Assembly (NCBI GenBank): GCA_946481735.1
Contig: CAMLOU010000018.1
Location: forward strand, 1 to 43,033
Length of the DNA stretch: 43,033 nucleotides
Direction: 5' to 3'
DNA from: an uncultured Cellvibrio sp.
Lineage (GTDB): Bacteria > Pseudomonadota > Gammaproteobacteria > Pseudomonadales > Cellvibrionaceae
Shown here: piece by piece, positions 1 through 9,776 of the stretch
Position numbering within the stretch: the stretch's first letter is position 1
Layout: the number at the start of each line of letters is the position of its first letter
Position numbers and translations under genes: made by a program
The notes under the pieces: model-generated
Seen by the model: only the letters and a program-made list of their open reading frames with translations
Told to the model about the DNA's origin: nothing
The model's database searches: none

Positions 1-57
1 TCTATCAACGGCATATCATCCATCAACGGTATCCACCTGACACCTTGAGGTAATCAC

Positions 58-378
58 ATGAAAATTTGCGCTTATCTCGCGCTCCTTCTTGGCGGATTAT
101 ATTTACAACCCGCATTGGCGGATTCAATGCGTTGCAGCAACTCGCTGATCCAAACCGGAGACACCAAAGCGGATGTTATCGACCGGTGCGGGGAGCCCGT
201 GTTTACCGATAGCTATTGCGAGCCCATCACCATCGTCGGCCAAGCCAACACCACCATCATTGTCCCTTGCGAAGAAGTTGACTTGTGGACTTACCATCCC
301 AGTTCCGGCCAATTCATTCAACACCTCTATTTCAAACGCGGCAAACTCCAGGCGATTAAAAACGGACGGCGCCTGTAA
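58..378 (+). CDS. DUF2845 family secreted small protein
   Basis: This is a 106-residue protein with a clear signal peptide: Lys at position 2, a hydrophobic stretch and a likely cleavage after ALA near residue 21. The mature part opens with an MRC...GDTKADVIDRCGEP pattern typical of the DUF2845 family of small periplasmic proteins, and it has four Cys residues that could form disulfides once exported. The ATG at 58 follows a GAGG ribosome site at 47-50. No function is known for the family. It lies upstream of lexA on the same strand, but lexA has its own promoter, so I do not infer a shared role. The family call rests on the motif pattern. Confidence 0.75.
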   Translation: MKICAYLALLLGGLYLQPALADSMRCSNSLIQTGDTKADVIDRCGEPVFTDSYCEPITIVGQANTTIIVPCEEVDLWTYHPSSGQFIQHLYFKRGKLQAIKNGRRL

Positions 379-389
379 TCTTCAGGCGC
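369..389 (+). repeat. Perfect 7-bp hairpin over the DUF2845 stop codon
   Basis: GCGCCTG (369-375) and CAGGCGC (383-389) form a perfect stem whose 7-nt loop contains the TAA stop codon. A C-rich stretch, not a U-tract, follows, so it is at best a weak terminator. Confidence 0.35.
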
Positions 390-411
390 TCCCCCTCCTT
401 GAAAAAGGGGG

Positions 412-439
412 TTGCGGATGATGAAATACTGTATATAAT
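412..439 (+). promoter_or_regulatory. lexA sigma70 promoter
   Basis: TTGCGG (412-417) and a perfect TATAAT (434-439) are separated by 16 nt and lie upstream of lexA. The -10 element sits inside the first LexA box, so LexA binding should block RNA polymerase. Confidence 0.65.
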
Positions 440-444
440 CACAA
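429..444 (+). promoter_or_regulatory. LexA box 1
   Basis: CTGT-N8-ACAA differs from the CTGT-N8-ACAG SOS box consensus at one base. It overlaps the lexA -10 hexamer. Together with box 2, whose start lies 19 bp downstream, it forms the paired operator typical of autoregulated lexA genes in gammaproteobacteria. Confidence 0.75.
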
Positions 445-447
445 CAC

Positions 448-463
448 CTGTATAAATAAACAG
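448..463 (+). promoter_or_regulatory. LexA box 2
   Basis: CTGT-N8-ACAG matches the SOS box consensus exactly, with an AT-rich centre (ATAAATAA). It lies between the -10 element and the lexA start codon. Confidence 0.88.
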
Positions 464-481
464 ATTCATCAGGAGCGCCCC

Positions 482-1084
482 ATGGCCAATCTGACCTCCC
501 GTCAGGAACAAGTCCTGCAGTTGATCAAGAGCTACACCGAAGAAACCGGTTATCCGCCAACGCGTGCAGAGATTGCTCGCATACTCGGTTATAAGTCTGC
601 CAACGCTGCTGAAGAACATATCAAAGCCCTGGCAAGGAAAGGGGCAATCGAAATTATCCCCGGCGCATCGCGCGGAATTCGTTTGCCGGAATCCCATAAT
701 GGTATTCCTGTCGTCGGTCGGGTTGCAGCCGGTAGCCCTATCCTTGCCCAGGAACATATCGAAGATTACTGCAACATCCCCTACAGCTTCTTTTCTCCCA
801 GCGCAGATTACCTACTGCGTGTGCAGGGTATGAGCATGAAGGATGCCGGTATCCTGGATGGCGACCTACTCGCGGTGCATAGGACTGATCAGGCGCGCAA
901 TGGCCAGATTGTTGTAGCGCGCATCGGCGAGGAAGTGACGGTGAAACGTTTCAAACGTATCGGTAATCGGGCTCAGGTCGAACTCTGGCCGGAGAATCCT
1001 GACTTTAACGTAATTGAAGTGGATCTGCGGGATCAGGATTTCTGTATCGAGGGTTTAAGCGTAGGAGTAATCCGTCGTGACTAA
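482..1084 (+). CDS. lexA: LexA repressor, SOS regulator
   Basis: This 200-residue protein is the SOS master repressor. It binds SOS boxes as a dimer and cleaves itself when RecA filaments form on single-stranded DNA. An N-terminal winged helix-turn-helix covers about residues 1-70. The cleavage bond is Ala83-Gly84 in VAAGSP, and the catalytic dyad is Ser118 (in QGMSM) and Lys155, as expected for a full-length enzyme. An AGGAG site precedes the ATG. Two LexA boxes in the promoter indicate autoregulation. The 3' end overlaps sulA by 8 nt, so the two are transcribed, and probably translated, together. The identity is secure. Confidence 0.98.
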   Translation: MANLTSRQEQVLQLIKSYTEETGYPPTRAEIARILGYKSANAAEEHIKALARKGAIEIIPGASRGIRLPESHNGIPVVGRVAAGSPILAQEHIEDYCNIPYSFFSPSADYLLRVQGMSMKDAGILDGDLLAVHRTDQARNGQIVVARIGEEVTVKRFKRIGNRAQVELWPENPDFNVIEVDLRDQDFCIEGLSVGVIRRD

Positions 1085-1484
1085 TACCGTACGTATTGAT
1101 GAACAACCCGGCGGTGCACCCCGCTATAACCAGGGTGTGACTGAGCTGGTATTAACCAGTCATTCTCCGGAGCAGGCGGCGCTGTTATTGCCAATGCTGG
1201 CCTATCTCAGCAAGACCTGCCACGACCGTTGGATTACCTGGGTTGCGCCGCACAACATTACACGTCAATCACTGGAAAGCTTTGGCATCGATACCCGGTT
1301 GATCCGTCTGATTCACTGCCATGAACAACACAACACTTTGTGGATTACATGGGAAGCGCTGGCGGCAGGTAACAGCCACACTGTTATCGCCAGTCCTGGC
1401 AAATTAACTGACAAGGAATTGAAACAGTTGGAAGCTGCTGCGATGCGTGGCAATTGCCAGGGGTTATTACTGCGCGTGCGGTAG
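1077..1484 (+). CDS. sulA: SulA-like cell division inhibitor
   Basis: This is a 135-residue SulA-family protein. SulA binds FtsZ during the SOS response and stops septation until DNA is repaired. The family core is recognisable in the LPMLAYLS and DRWITW segments around residues 38-55. It is shorter than E. coli SulA (169 residues). It starts with a GTG inside the end of lexA, so translation is likely coupled to lexA and expression follows the two LexA boxes upstream. A lexA-sulA pair is the arrangement known in Pseudomonas. The rest of the sequence diverges, but position and motif agree. Confidence 0.88.
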   Translation: MTNTVRIDEQPGGAPRYNQGVTELVLTSHSPEQAALLLPMLAYLSKTCHDRWITWVAPHNITRQSLESFGIDTRLIRLIHCHEQHNTLWITWEALAAGNSHTVIASPGKLTDKELKQLEAAAMRGNCQGLLLRVR

Positions 1485-1500
1485 GTCATTGAGAGATATC

Positions 1501-1528
1501 AAAAAGACGCAGGGGCACGGAAAGCCCC
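1501..1528 (-). terminator. Hairpin between sulA and the converging small gene
   Basis: GGGGC (1512-1516) and GCCCC (1524-1528) form a 5-bp stem. Read on the minus strand a T-run follows after a 6-nt spacer. It is a plausible weak terminator for the minus-strand gene ending at 1536. Confidence 0.42.
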
Positions 1529-1535
1529 AATAGAA

Positions 1536-1796
1536 TCAGTGCAGAATCGGCTTCTCAAATTCAGGAATGCCTTCAGAAAACTCATCCAGATGCTCCTGCT
1601 CCGCCAGCTCGGTGGCAGCTTCCATCCCGGCTTCAATCATCGCTTTCGCGACCTCAAACTTTCCTTCCCCCATAAAAGCCAGGGATTCTGCTGAGAAACA
1701 AAGCCGTACCAAAGGCTCTCCACCCTCATCATCGACTTTTCTCAGCACGACATCGCCGTTAGGTAGCTCGGCAATTTCATATAGCGTTGATGGCAT
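1536..1796 (-). CDS. Conserved hypothetical protein
   Basis: This is an acidic 86-residue protein with no signal peptide or membrane segment. The N-terminal half reads like a small beta-rich domain (ELPNGDVVLRKVDDEG, then VRLCFS), and the second half is helical and Glu-rich. An AGAGG site precedes the ATG. From memory, a small gene of this kind follows sulA in Pseudomonas, which suggests a conserved neighbour of lexA-sulA. It is transcribed toward sulA. I cannot assign a function. Confidence 0.7.
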   Translation of the reverse strand: MPSTLYEIAELPNGDVVLRKVDDEGGEPLVRLCFSAESLAFMGEGKFEVAKAMIEAGMEAATELAEQEHLDEFSEGIPEFEKPILH

Positions 1797-1871
1797 ACTA
1801 ACCTCTATTGTTTTGCAGTGTTGGCCTGCAAAGGAAAAAACGGTTTTATTCTAACATTAACCCGCCCTGCA

Positions 1872-2843
1872 TCAATCATCCCGCCCCGTATTAACCGCCG
1901 CGTTAACACCCATATTAACCTCCGTATTAACCCCCGTAACCAAGGTCACCTGATATCCCTGCGCTTGAAACAGCGCTACCAGCCCATCCTCACCCAACAT
2001 ATGACCAATACCCACAACCAGAAAAATTTTTTGCGCTTTTTTCATATATGCATTAATTGTTTTCAGCATTTGCTTGTTGCGTTCAACAAAAATAAGTTGA
2101 TAGAGCCTGTGCCCCAATTTTCTCTGGCGAAATGAACTGAATACCAATTCATTTAATGTGGGTTCATCACCTTGATACCAGGCATCTGCCAATCTTTTCA
2201 AGCTTTCCTCTGCCTTGCCCTGCTCATTCAAGGTAACCTGCAAAAATTCAATTTGTTCAGCATCACTTAACTGATTAAATAACTGCATTTGTTCATCAAG
2301 TGACTCCAGTTCCAGAATAATTTTTTTATCCCGTGAGGTAGTCAGAAAATATTTGTCCAGACCCAATGCCTGCTGATAATCACTGCGTGACAATTGCATA
2401 TTGGTTAACTGCATCGCAGCCAACCAGGGTCTGAATTGTTTCAACTGCTGCGCATCGCCTCCCAAATTCTCGGATACTTGCGTTAATGTTTTCCACATTT
2501 GCGCTCCGAGCTGGGTTTGTAAATTTTTCTCGCCGGGGTAATAGCCATATTGCTTGAGGGCCGCACGCACTTTTTCTCCATCCAGTGCATCGATATCCAA
2601 TTCAACAGCCAATACATCTGAATCTCGATGCGCCTGAAGCACGGCATCAGGCAAAGGATAGAATGCCTCATCGCCGTAATGTAACGAGCCAAATAAATAC
2701 AAGCGAACCCGGGAATCCTTATCCTGCACCTGCCATAGCAAGGGTTGCGATGCAGCATGCAAAGCGGAGCTATAGAAGCAAGTAACAATAATCCACAAAA
2801 ATGTTCTGCGCTTCGCAATCACCGAATGAAGGCACAGTTTCAT
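1872..2843 (-). CDS. TraB/GumN family exported protein
   Basis: This is a TraB/GumN-type protein of 323 residues from the ATG at 2843. That start makes an ATGA overlap with the upstream stop codon; an alternative ATG lies two codons earlier at 2849. A signal peptide (KRR, hydrophobic stretch, ALHA cleavage region) sends it to the periplasm. The family signature LFGSLHYGD follows soon after, and a C-terminal VGIGHMLGEDGL segment supplies the second conserved histidine. Related families (Tiki, EreA, PrgY) include metal-dependent hydrolases, but bacterial members are largely uncharacterised. The extreme C-terminus has a four-residue VN repeat encoded by 12-nt DNA repeats. It is co-translated with the cupin protein upstream. 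Confidence 0.85.
   Translation of the reverse strand: MKLCLHSVIAKRRTFLWIIVTCFYSSALHAASQPLLWQVQDKDSRVRLYLFGSLHYGDEAFYPLPDAVLQAHRDSDVLAVELDIDALDGEKVRAALKQYGYYPGEKNLQTQLGAQMWKTLTQVSENLGGDAQQLKQFRPWLAAMQLTNMQLSRSDYQQALGLDKYFLTTSRDKKIILELESLDEQMQLFNQLSDAEQIEFLQVTLNEQGKAEESLKRLADAWYQGDEPTLNELVFSSFRQRKLGHRLYQLIFVERNKQMLKTINAYMKKAQKIFLVVGIGHMLGEDGLVALFQAQGYQVTLVTGVNTEVNMGVNAAVNTGRDD
1888..1935 (-). repeat. Four 12-nt tandem repeats in the TraB-family gene
   Basis: Four imperfect 12-nt units share an ATTAAC or GTTAAC core: 1888-1899, 1900-1911, 1912-1923 and 1924-1935. A partial copy (GTAACC) follows. In frame they encode repeated VN dipeptides at four-residue spacing near the protein's C-terminus. 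Confidence 0.85.
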
Positions 2844-4279
2844 ATGCATTCACCATCGCGGTCAGTTTCTATGGGCAACGCCAGCAGCACAATGGCACCT
2901 TCGTCACCGGCCTGCCACTCAGTGTGAGCGAGCGATGCAGGTAATAAGACTGCTTGCGACGCTAGATAAGTAGGGGCATCGGTATATTTTGCCTGTGTAA
3001 ACGTTGAAGACTCCGTTGCATAGCACACAAGGCTGCCGGATATAACCATCAACAGGCGGTAGCTAACACAAGCTGGTAGCTGATAACGCGATCCTGCGCT
3101 CAACATTACGCGCACGACTTCAAAATCATGAAACACGACGACACGTTCAACTACAACCCCGGCTGTGGATTTTATCTGCTCAAGCTCGGGAGTGGCGGGC
3201 GCTTCAAGCGAGACGTTTTCAAGTGCTGCAGCTGTGTCCCAGTGTGTTTGGGTCAACACTTTTTGTGTGAAAGACAGAATTTTTCTTTCATAGACTGGCG
3301 TCTGGAATTCAACGGTACGCACGCCGTGTTGTAATGCATGGGGTGTAAAACACGGCACTTTGACAACATCACCCACCCGCAAATCCTGCATAGCCGTATA
3401 GGCATACATGGCCGCACGTTTTTCATTTTCTAGCGTTAACAAGGGCTGCGGCAGTTCGTCCAACCAGTCATTTAACGTGGCAGTATTGACCGGATCATGG
3501 AGGGCAATGTTGTGGGCGAGGCGTTGCTGATCCAGACGTCGGTCAATATCGCGTCTGATTGCTTCGTATTCCTGGACCGCTGCGAGATAAGCTGTCTTAA
3601 ACGCAGCATCACCACTAAATTCATGACGCTTTTGCTGGTTGAAGCCCAGGCGGATCCCCCCGATACCATCAGGCCAGGCCTGAGGATCAATGTGCGTAAC
3701 GACGTAAACTTCCTGCTTTTGCTCGTGCATCTCAAAATAGAGATCGCCGTAACGTTCGTCAGGTAAAGGATCGAGGATTTTTAACAGGATGATATGTTGC
3801 GCAGAGCCGGCGGTCAGAAAATCAGGCATCAGAGAAAGCAGCCAGGGTAAAGGAACCCGGCGCTCTTGCGCGCTCACCCAGGATTGGCCTCGGACTTCAA
3901 TACCTGTGTACCAGATTTCCTGGCCCCACGGTTTCGGAATATAAACAGGCTCCAGCATCAGCGGTGCTGACAGATCGAACCAAGGCAATTGATGTTGCCG
4001 GACAAAGTCGACAAGGCTTCCAGGTTGGTCGTCCAGTGCGACGATAAGTGTACGCAACTCAGCCGATGCGACAGATAGGGTAGCCTGGACCTTGTATGAA
4101 TCACGCTCTTTACTCAGGGCAACCAAAGCAATGAATTGGATTTCAGGCTGTGATGGGAGATAGTACTGACGCCAGGCGTATTCAATAGCAAAACAGTGGT
4201 CGACTGCCGCTGATGCCATCAGTTGCGCTATTTGATCATGAATAAACGATTCGGGGTTGGATACCGCGTGGACAATCAC
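2840..4279 (-). CDS. Mannose-6-phosphate isomerase-like cupin protein
   Basis: This 479-residue cytoplasmic protein resembles type I phosphomannose isomerases. It has a KPWGQEIWYTG segment (116-126), a first metal-site region FEMHEQKQEVYVV (182-194), and VPCFTPHAL plus VEFQTP (308-328) in the second half. Compared with the usual Q-x-H...E...H zinc ligands, Glu183 replaces Gln, while His185, Glu190 and His314 appear kept. A C-terminal cupin-like section follows. It starts with GTG behind a GAGG site. The stop codon overlaps the start of the TraB-family gene, implying co-translation. True isomerase activity is uncertain; another sugar-phosphate or cupin function is possible. Confidence 0.72.
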   Translation of the reverse strand: MIVHAVSNPESFIHDQIAQLMASAAVDHCFAIEYAWRQYYLPSQPEIQFIALVALSKERDSYKVQATLSVASAELRTLIVALDDQPGSLVDFVRQHQLPWFDLSAPLMLEPVYIPKPWGQEIWYTGIEVRGQSWVSAQERRVPLPWLLSLMPDFLTAGSAQHIILLKILDPLPDERYGDLYFEMHEQKQEVYVVTHIDPQAWPDGIGGIRLGFNQQKRHEFSGDAAFKTAYLAAVQEYEAIRRDIDRRLDQQRLAHNIALHDPVNTATLNDWLDELPQPLLTLENEKRAAMYAYTAMQDLRVGDVVKVPCFTPHALQHGVRTVEFQTPVYERKILSFTQKVLTQTHWDTAAALENVSLEAPATPELEQIKSTAGVVVERVVVFHDFEVVRVMLSAGSRYQLPACVSYRLLMVISGSLVCYATESSTFTQAKYTDAPTYLASQAVLLPASLAHTEWQAGDEGAIVLLALPIETDRDGECI

Positions 4280-4366
4280 CGCTGGCCTCTGGGATGGCGT
4301 GACAAGAAAGGTCGGCAGTCTAGCAGATGCGGTTAACCCTGACAGCCCGCCTGCGGCGAGAGGAAT

Positions 4367-4398
4367 GAAAACGCCGGAGCATGAACGCCGGCGTTTTC
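4367..4398 (-). terminator. Terminator downstream of fadA
   Basis: GAAAACGCCGG (4367-4377) and CCGGCGTTTTC (4388-4398) form a perfect 11-bp stem with a 10-nt loop, 20 nt past the fadA stop. The T-run is within the stem, so it could act in both directions. It separates fadBA from the cupin/TraB pair. Confidence 0.75.
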
Positions 4399-4417
4399 GA
4401 AGGAAAGTGCCTGAAAA

Positions 4418-5608
<1,191 letters not shown>

Positions 5609-5643
5609 TTAAAGACTCAAGGCGCTGACGATGCGGCGCATGC

Positions 5644-7791
5644 TTAGCCGTAAAATTTCTGGTTATTGGCAGCCATTTTTTGTAGGCTGGCGGGCGGCTC
5701 GTAAAGCGCACCAAGATCACTGTAGCGCTTTGCCATTTCACAAAATGCGCCTACACCAATAGAATCAATCCAGCGGAAGACACCGCCTCGGAAAGGCGGG
5801 AATCCCGTACCGTAAACCAAGGCCATATCTGCCTCGGCCGCCGTTTCCACGATGCCTTCTTCCAGGCAACGGGCCAGTTCGGTGGCCATAGGCACCATCA
5901 TCCGCGCGATGATGTCATCATCAGAAGCCTCGACCGCCCCGGTAATGTGGGGCTTGAGAAGCGCCAGTACATCCTCATTGAATACTTTTTCAGGTTTACC
6001 CTTTTTGTCGGTCTGGTAGTCGTAGAAGCCTTTCTGGTTTTTTTGGCCCAATCGCTCCGCCGCAAAAAGCGCGTCGGTACACGAGGTAAAGTCACGCTTC
6101 ATACGCTCAGGGAAACCTTCTGCCATCACTTTCTCCGCATGAACGGCGGTATCGATCCCCACGACATCAAGCAAGTAGGCTGGCCCCATCGGCCAACCCC
6201 AGGTTTCCATCACCTTATCAATCCTGCGGAAATCGACTCCATCGCGCACCAGCATTGAGAAGCCAGCGAAATAGGGAAATAACACGCGATTAACCAGAAA
6301 GCCCGGACAGTCTTTCACCACGATGGGCTTCTTGCCCATGGCATTGGCATAAGCCACCGTACGCGCAACCGCCGTATCCGACGTACGGGTTCCACGAATC
6401 ACTTCCACCAAGGGCATCAGGTGGACAGGGTTGAAGAAGTGCATACCGCAGAAATTCTCAGGGCGCTGCAGCGCTTCTGCGAGGGATGAAATAGAGATAG
6501 TGGACGTATTGGAGGCAATAATCGTATCCGGGCTTACCTTGGTCTCCGCCTCAGCCAATACAGTGCGCTTGACCTTGGGATTTTCTACTACTGCTTCCAC
6601 CACAATGTCGACCTCGTCAAAGCCATCGTAGGTTAACGCAGGCTCAATACGATTCAACACGTCGCCCATCTCGGCGGGTGTCATTTTCTTGCGCTCTACG
6701 CGTTTGCTCAATTGTTTGTTTGCTTCAGACAAGCCCAGATCAATACCTTTTTGAGCTACGTCTTTCATCTTGATCGGCACACCTTTCAGAGCCGACTGAT
6801 AGGCAATTCCGCCGCCCATGATGCCCGCGCCGAGCACCGCTGCACGCGCAATTTTTTTATCCGCTTTTTTCTCCCAGCCCTTTGCTTTCTTACTGATCAT
6901 TTGCTCATTAACAAAGATGCCGACCAGAGATTGGGCTGTCTCGGTCTGGGCAACCTTGGCAAAGGCTTCTGCTTCAATTTGCAGGGCTTCGTCGCGGCCT
7001 TTATCTGCCGCTTTCTGCATGGCTTTGATCGCCGTGACCGGTGAGGGGTAATTGCGTCCTGCCTGTGCACCCACAAATGCTTTTGATGTTTCAAAAGCCA
7101 TCATGGACTCAATAAAATTCAACTTGAGCGGGGCTTTTTTCTGTGCACGGCGAGCCGCGTAATCAAATTTGCCGTTGATGCATTGCTGCAGAGTAAACAG
7201 CGCGGCATCGCGCAACTTCTCCGGCTCTACCACGGCATCCACCACGCGTGCGGTCAACGCGGTTTGTGCATCGTTTTCTTTACCAGAGGCTATCCACTCT
7301 ACGGCTGTTTCAAGTCCGGCAATGCGCGGCAAGCGCACTGTGCCACCCCAGCCAGGCAATATGCCTAATTTGGTTTCCGGCAAGCCCATCTTTGCTTTGG
7401 TACTTGCAACGCGATAATCACAGGCCAGGCATAACTCCATACCGCCCCCAAGAGCAAAACCGTTGATCGCCACCACGACCGGGAAAGGCAGATCCTCAAT
7501 GCGGCAATTATTACGATTGTTGTTCTGTAAGTGGGCAATAATACTGTCAGCACCAGCCGCAAACACCGTACCAAATTCCATGATGTCAGCACCGACAATG
7601 AAAACGTCTTTTGCGCTGGTCACCAATAGCCCTTTAATATCCTGGCTCTTTTCCAGCAGGGTTAGCGCTTCATCCAGTTCGCTAACGGCTTGCAGATTAA
7701 ATTTATTAACTGATTCACCCTGAAGATCAAAGATCAACTCCGCAATACCGTCTTGCAACAGGGCAACTGATATGGCTTTTCCTTGGTACAT
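5644..7791 (-). CDS. fadB: Multifunctional fatty acid oxidation complex alpha subunit
   Basis: This 715-residue protein carries enoyl-CoA hydratase/isomerase and 3-hydroxyacyl-CoA dehydrogenase activities and pairs with FadA. The hydratase domain (about 1-190) has Glu119 in GGGMEL and Glu139 in GLPETK at the E. coli positions. The NAD-binding fold begins near residue 317 ([11 protein letters not shown]), and the dehydrogenase catalytic histidine is His451 in MHFFNPVH. The C-terminal helical domains are complete. It is the first gene of fadBA. The 210-nt upstream region separates it from the XRE regulator on the same strand. I could not identify a FadR or PsrA operator by eye. Confidence 0.98.
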   Translation of the reverse strand: MYQGKAISVALLQDGIAELIFDLQGESVNKFNLQAVSELDEALTLLEKSQDIKGLLVTSAKDVFIVGADIMEFGTVFAAGADSIIAHLQNNNRNNCRIEDLPFPVVVAINGFALGGGMELCLACDYRVASTKAKMGLPETKLGILPGWGGTVRLPRIAGLETAVEWIASGKENDAQTALTARVVDAVVEPEKLRDAALFTLQQCINGKFDYAARRAQKKAPLKLNFIESMMAFETSKAFVGAQAGRNYPSPVTAIKAMQKAADKGRDEALQIEAEAFAKVAQTETAQSLVGIFVNEQMISKKAKGWEKKADKKIARAAVLGAGIMGGGIAYQSALKGVPIKMKDVAQKGIDLGLSEANKQLSKRVERKKMTPAEMGDVLNRIEPALTYDGFDEVDIVVEAVVENPKVKRTVLAEAETKVSPDTIIASNTSTISISSLAEALQRPENFCGMHFFNPVHLMPLVEVIRGTRTSDTAVARTVAYANAMGKKPIVVKDCPGFLVNRVLFPYFAGFSMLVRDGVDFRRIDKVMETWGWPMGPAYLLDVVGIDTAVHAEKVMAEGFPERMKRDFTSCTDALFAAERLGQKNQKGFYDYQTDKKGKPEKVFNEDVLALLKPHITGAVEASDDDIIARMMVPMATELARCLEEGIVETAAEADMALVYGTGFPPFRGGVFRWIDSIGVGAFCEMAKRYSDLGALYEPPASLQKMAANNQKFYG

Positions 7792-8001
7792 AACAAGTCT
7801 CTCTCTAGTGGAATATCAGAGGAAAACGAACCTCTAACGCTGATAGGCAAGCAAGCGGGACGTGCGAGCCTTACTTGAAACACAAATGAACAACGAGATT
7901 GTATGAGATTAGCGTGGGAACCTTGCCGAACGATTAAGAACTTTTATCGGTATGTACAGAAACCGTTAGCACGACTGCATCGGCAAACTACAAAGTCGTC
8001 A

Positions 8002-8652
8002 TTAATCCTGTACAACACTCAAGACAACCACGGCCGCCGTCTCTTTCCGATTACGAATGCGATAGGGTTGGTGGGCCGCCAGGTAAAATGCATCCCCTTC
8101 GTGTAATTCGTGCACCTGCATGCCTGCGGTCAATTCCACTTGTCCACTTACAACCCAACCACTGGCTTCTGCCTTGTGACGTATGGGTTCACTGCCAGTA
8201 TCGGCACCGGCGGCGTAAGTATGACGCCGCATGGAAATTTTGCGCTGGGCCTTTTCCGTAGCCAATGACTGCACTGTTATTCCGTTGGGTTGCTGCACCT
8301 GATCAGCGGCTAGCATGGCAGCCGGATAAACTACCTGCCCGACGTCAACCTGATTGCACGCGAAGAATTGAGCCAAGGTCATGGGAATACCGCTTAATAC
8401 CTTGGCTAATGAATTGACAGACGGACTGACAAGCCCCTGTTCAATCATTGAAATGTTGCTATTTGTTATGCCCGCGCGTTTGGCCAATTCTCGCTGGGAA
8501 AGCCCGTTACGCTCACGGATTAATTTAAGACGCACCCCGATGTCCGGTGCCAGGTCGGGCGCAAAATCGACGATAGATGTGGTTTCCACCTCATCTATAA
8601 CCAGTTCAGCAACCATATCATGACTCATTGACGCATCAATTTTTGTGGCCAT
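8002..8652 (-). CDS. XRE-family regulator with C-terminal cupin domain
   Basis: This 216-residue transcription factor has a helix-turn-helix of the XRE type at about 38-97 (RLKLIRERNGLSQRELAKRA, then SNISMIEQG). A cupin domain at about 135-214 (HEGDAFYLAAHQPYRIRN) follows. This architecture is that of PuuR-like regulators of polyamine, amino acid or aldehyde metabolism, where the cupin senses a small ligand. A roughly 37-residue acidic extension precedes the HTH. It lies downstream of an SDR gene and upstream of fadBA on the same strand, so it could regulate either, but no operator is evident. The specific target is unknown. Confidence 0.88.
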   Translation of the reverse strand: MATKIDASMSHDMVAELVIDEVETTSIVDFAPDLAPDIGVRLKLIRERNGLSQRELAKRAGITNSNISMIEQGLVSPSVNSLAKVLSGIPMTLAQFFACNQVDVGQVVYPAAMLAADQVQQPNGITVQSLATEKAQRKISMRRHTYAAGADTGSEPIRHKAEASGWVVSGQVELTAGMQVHELHEGDAFYLAAHQPYRIRNRKETAAVVVLSVVQD

Positions 8653-8721
8653 ACCGCAAACCTGTTGAACGCAAACTTATTATTAACATCTATGCGTATG
8701 TTGATGTTTCAGTTGAGAAAA

Positions 8722-9393
8722 CTACCAAGGCAAGCGCTCACCGTTAGCGTGCCAGAAACTGCCAGAACTTTCCAAGGTCAATTCGTTGATCCTGGCTGCC
8801 AAACGCTCAGCGGCAACAGCGGGTGAAATATCACCGGCAAAGCCGACCATATCAGTCTGAACAAAACCTGGGTGTAATAATACAACGGCAATGCCCCGCG
8901 GCTTCAAGTCACGCGCCAGACTCACGCCCGCTGCATTTAATGCGGCTTTGCTCATGCGATAGCCATAATAGCCGCCCGATGAATTATCGGCGATGGAACC
9001 CATTCGGCTGGTAATCATCGCCACTTTGGAACCCGCTTTCAAATTATCCAATAATGCCTCGGTTACCCTGAGCGGTCCCAGAGCATTTACCTGGAGTTGG
9101 TGTTGAATATCATCATAAGCCAAGTCTCCCAGGCTATCCGCTGCAAGCACGCCGGCATTATTAATCAGAATATCAATAGGTTTATTTGCCAGTGCGTTAC
9201 GCAAGGTGACAGTGCCCTCGTCATTGGAAACATCAACACCGTCAATAACAGTAATACCAGGATGGGGTAATTGACTCAACACCGTCGATACGACACGGCA
9301 GGCCGCGTATACTTCATGACCTTGTCGGGCAAAATATTGGCATAGCTCTAGCCCTATACCACGACTTGCACCGGTAACGACAATACGGCTCAT
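8722..9393 (-). CDS. Short-chain dehydrogenase/reductase
   Basis: This is a 223-residue classical SDR. It shows the NAD(P)-binding TGASRGIG motif (7-14), NNAG (78-81), catalytic Ser129 and the YxxxK pair Tyr145/Lys149. It reduces or oxidises a carbonyl substrate that cannot be read from the sequence; the short, compact form is closest to C-factor-like SDRs. A GGGGAAAG site precedes the ATG. It lies 20 nt after the YjbR-family gene and 69 nt before the XRE regulator, so the three may be co-transcribed. Confidence 0.9.
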   Translation of the reverse strand: MSRIVVTGASRGIGLELCQYFARQGHEVYAACRVVSTVLSQLPHPGITVIDGVDVSNDEGTVTLRNALANKPIDILINNAGVLAADSLGDLAYDDIQHQLQVNALGPLRVTEALLDNLKAGSKVAMITSRMGSIADNSSGGYYGYRMSKAALNAAGVSLARDLKPRGIAVVLLHPGFVQTDMVGFAGDISPAVAAERLAARINELTLESSGSFWHANGERLPW

Positions 9394-9413
9394 AATCTTT
9401 CCCCGATCCGTTA

Positions 9414-9776
9414 TCAGGGTTTACTGGCGAGCAAACGCGCGAGCTCATCGCTGGGCAGATTATTGATAACCAACTCATAGGAATTGTCAATCATCCGCTG
9501 GATTTCATTATCAGGTATGGTGCCGTCAAGAAACACGGTATTCCAGTGCTTTTTATTCATGTGATGGCCGGGTTGGACAGCGGGATACTTAGCGCGTAAT
9601 ACAACAGCTTCCTCCGGATCACATTTCAGATTCACACGCGCCACACCCGACTCCTGTGTAAGCGTTGCAAACATCTTATGGCAAACCTTGTAGACAGCAA
9701 CGTCCGGACCAGAAGGAAATGTTTCCTTCGCCTGGTGTTTGGAAAGTAAATATTTTTGAACTGAAGAAAAATCCAT
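9414..9776 (-). CDS. MmcQ/YjbR family protein
   Basis: This 120-residue protein matches the MmcQ/YjbR (CyaY-like fold) family. The core has an F-A-T-L strand, a VNLKCDPEEA segment, a P-GHHMNKKHWNTV segment around residues 69-81, and a C-terminal helix pair with SYELV. Members are proposed to bind DNA through this double-wing fold, but biological roles are poorly known. An AAAGGA site precedes the ATG. It is the first gene of a minus-strand group leading into an SDR and an XRE regulator. Confidence 0.85.
   Translation of the reverse strand: MDFSSVQKYLLSKHQAKETFPSGPDVAVYKVCHKMFATLTQESGVARVNLKCDPEEAVVLRAKYPAVQPGHHMNKKHWNTVFLDGTIPDNEIQRMIDNSYELVINNLPSDELARLLASKP

Noticed and set aside
356..757. 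133-residue open frame on the minus strand across the lexA start
   Set aside because: It is antisense to lexA and its operator region, with no family resemblance and no ribosome site.
1888..1935. CRISPR-like array
   Set aside because: The repeats are only 12 nt with no spacers and lie inside a coding frame; they are simple tandem repeats.
7792..8001. FadR- or PsrA-type operator upstream of fadB
   Set aside because: I looked for paired GAAAC/GTTTC-like and TGGNNNNNCCA-like half sites and found none convincing.
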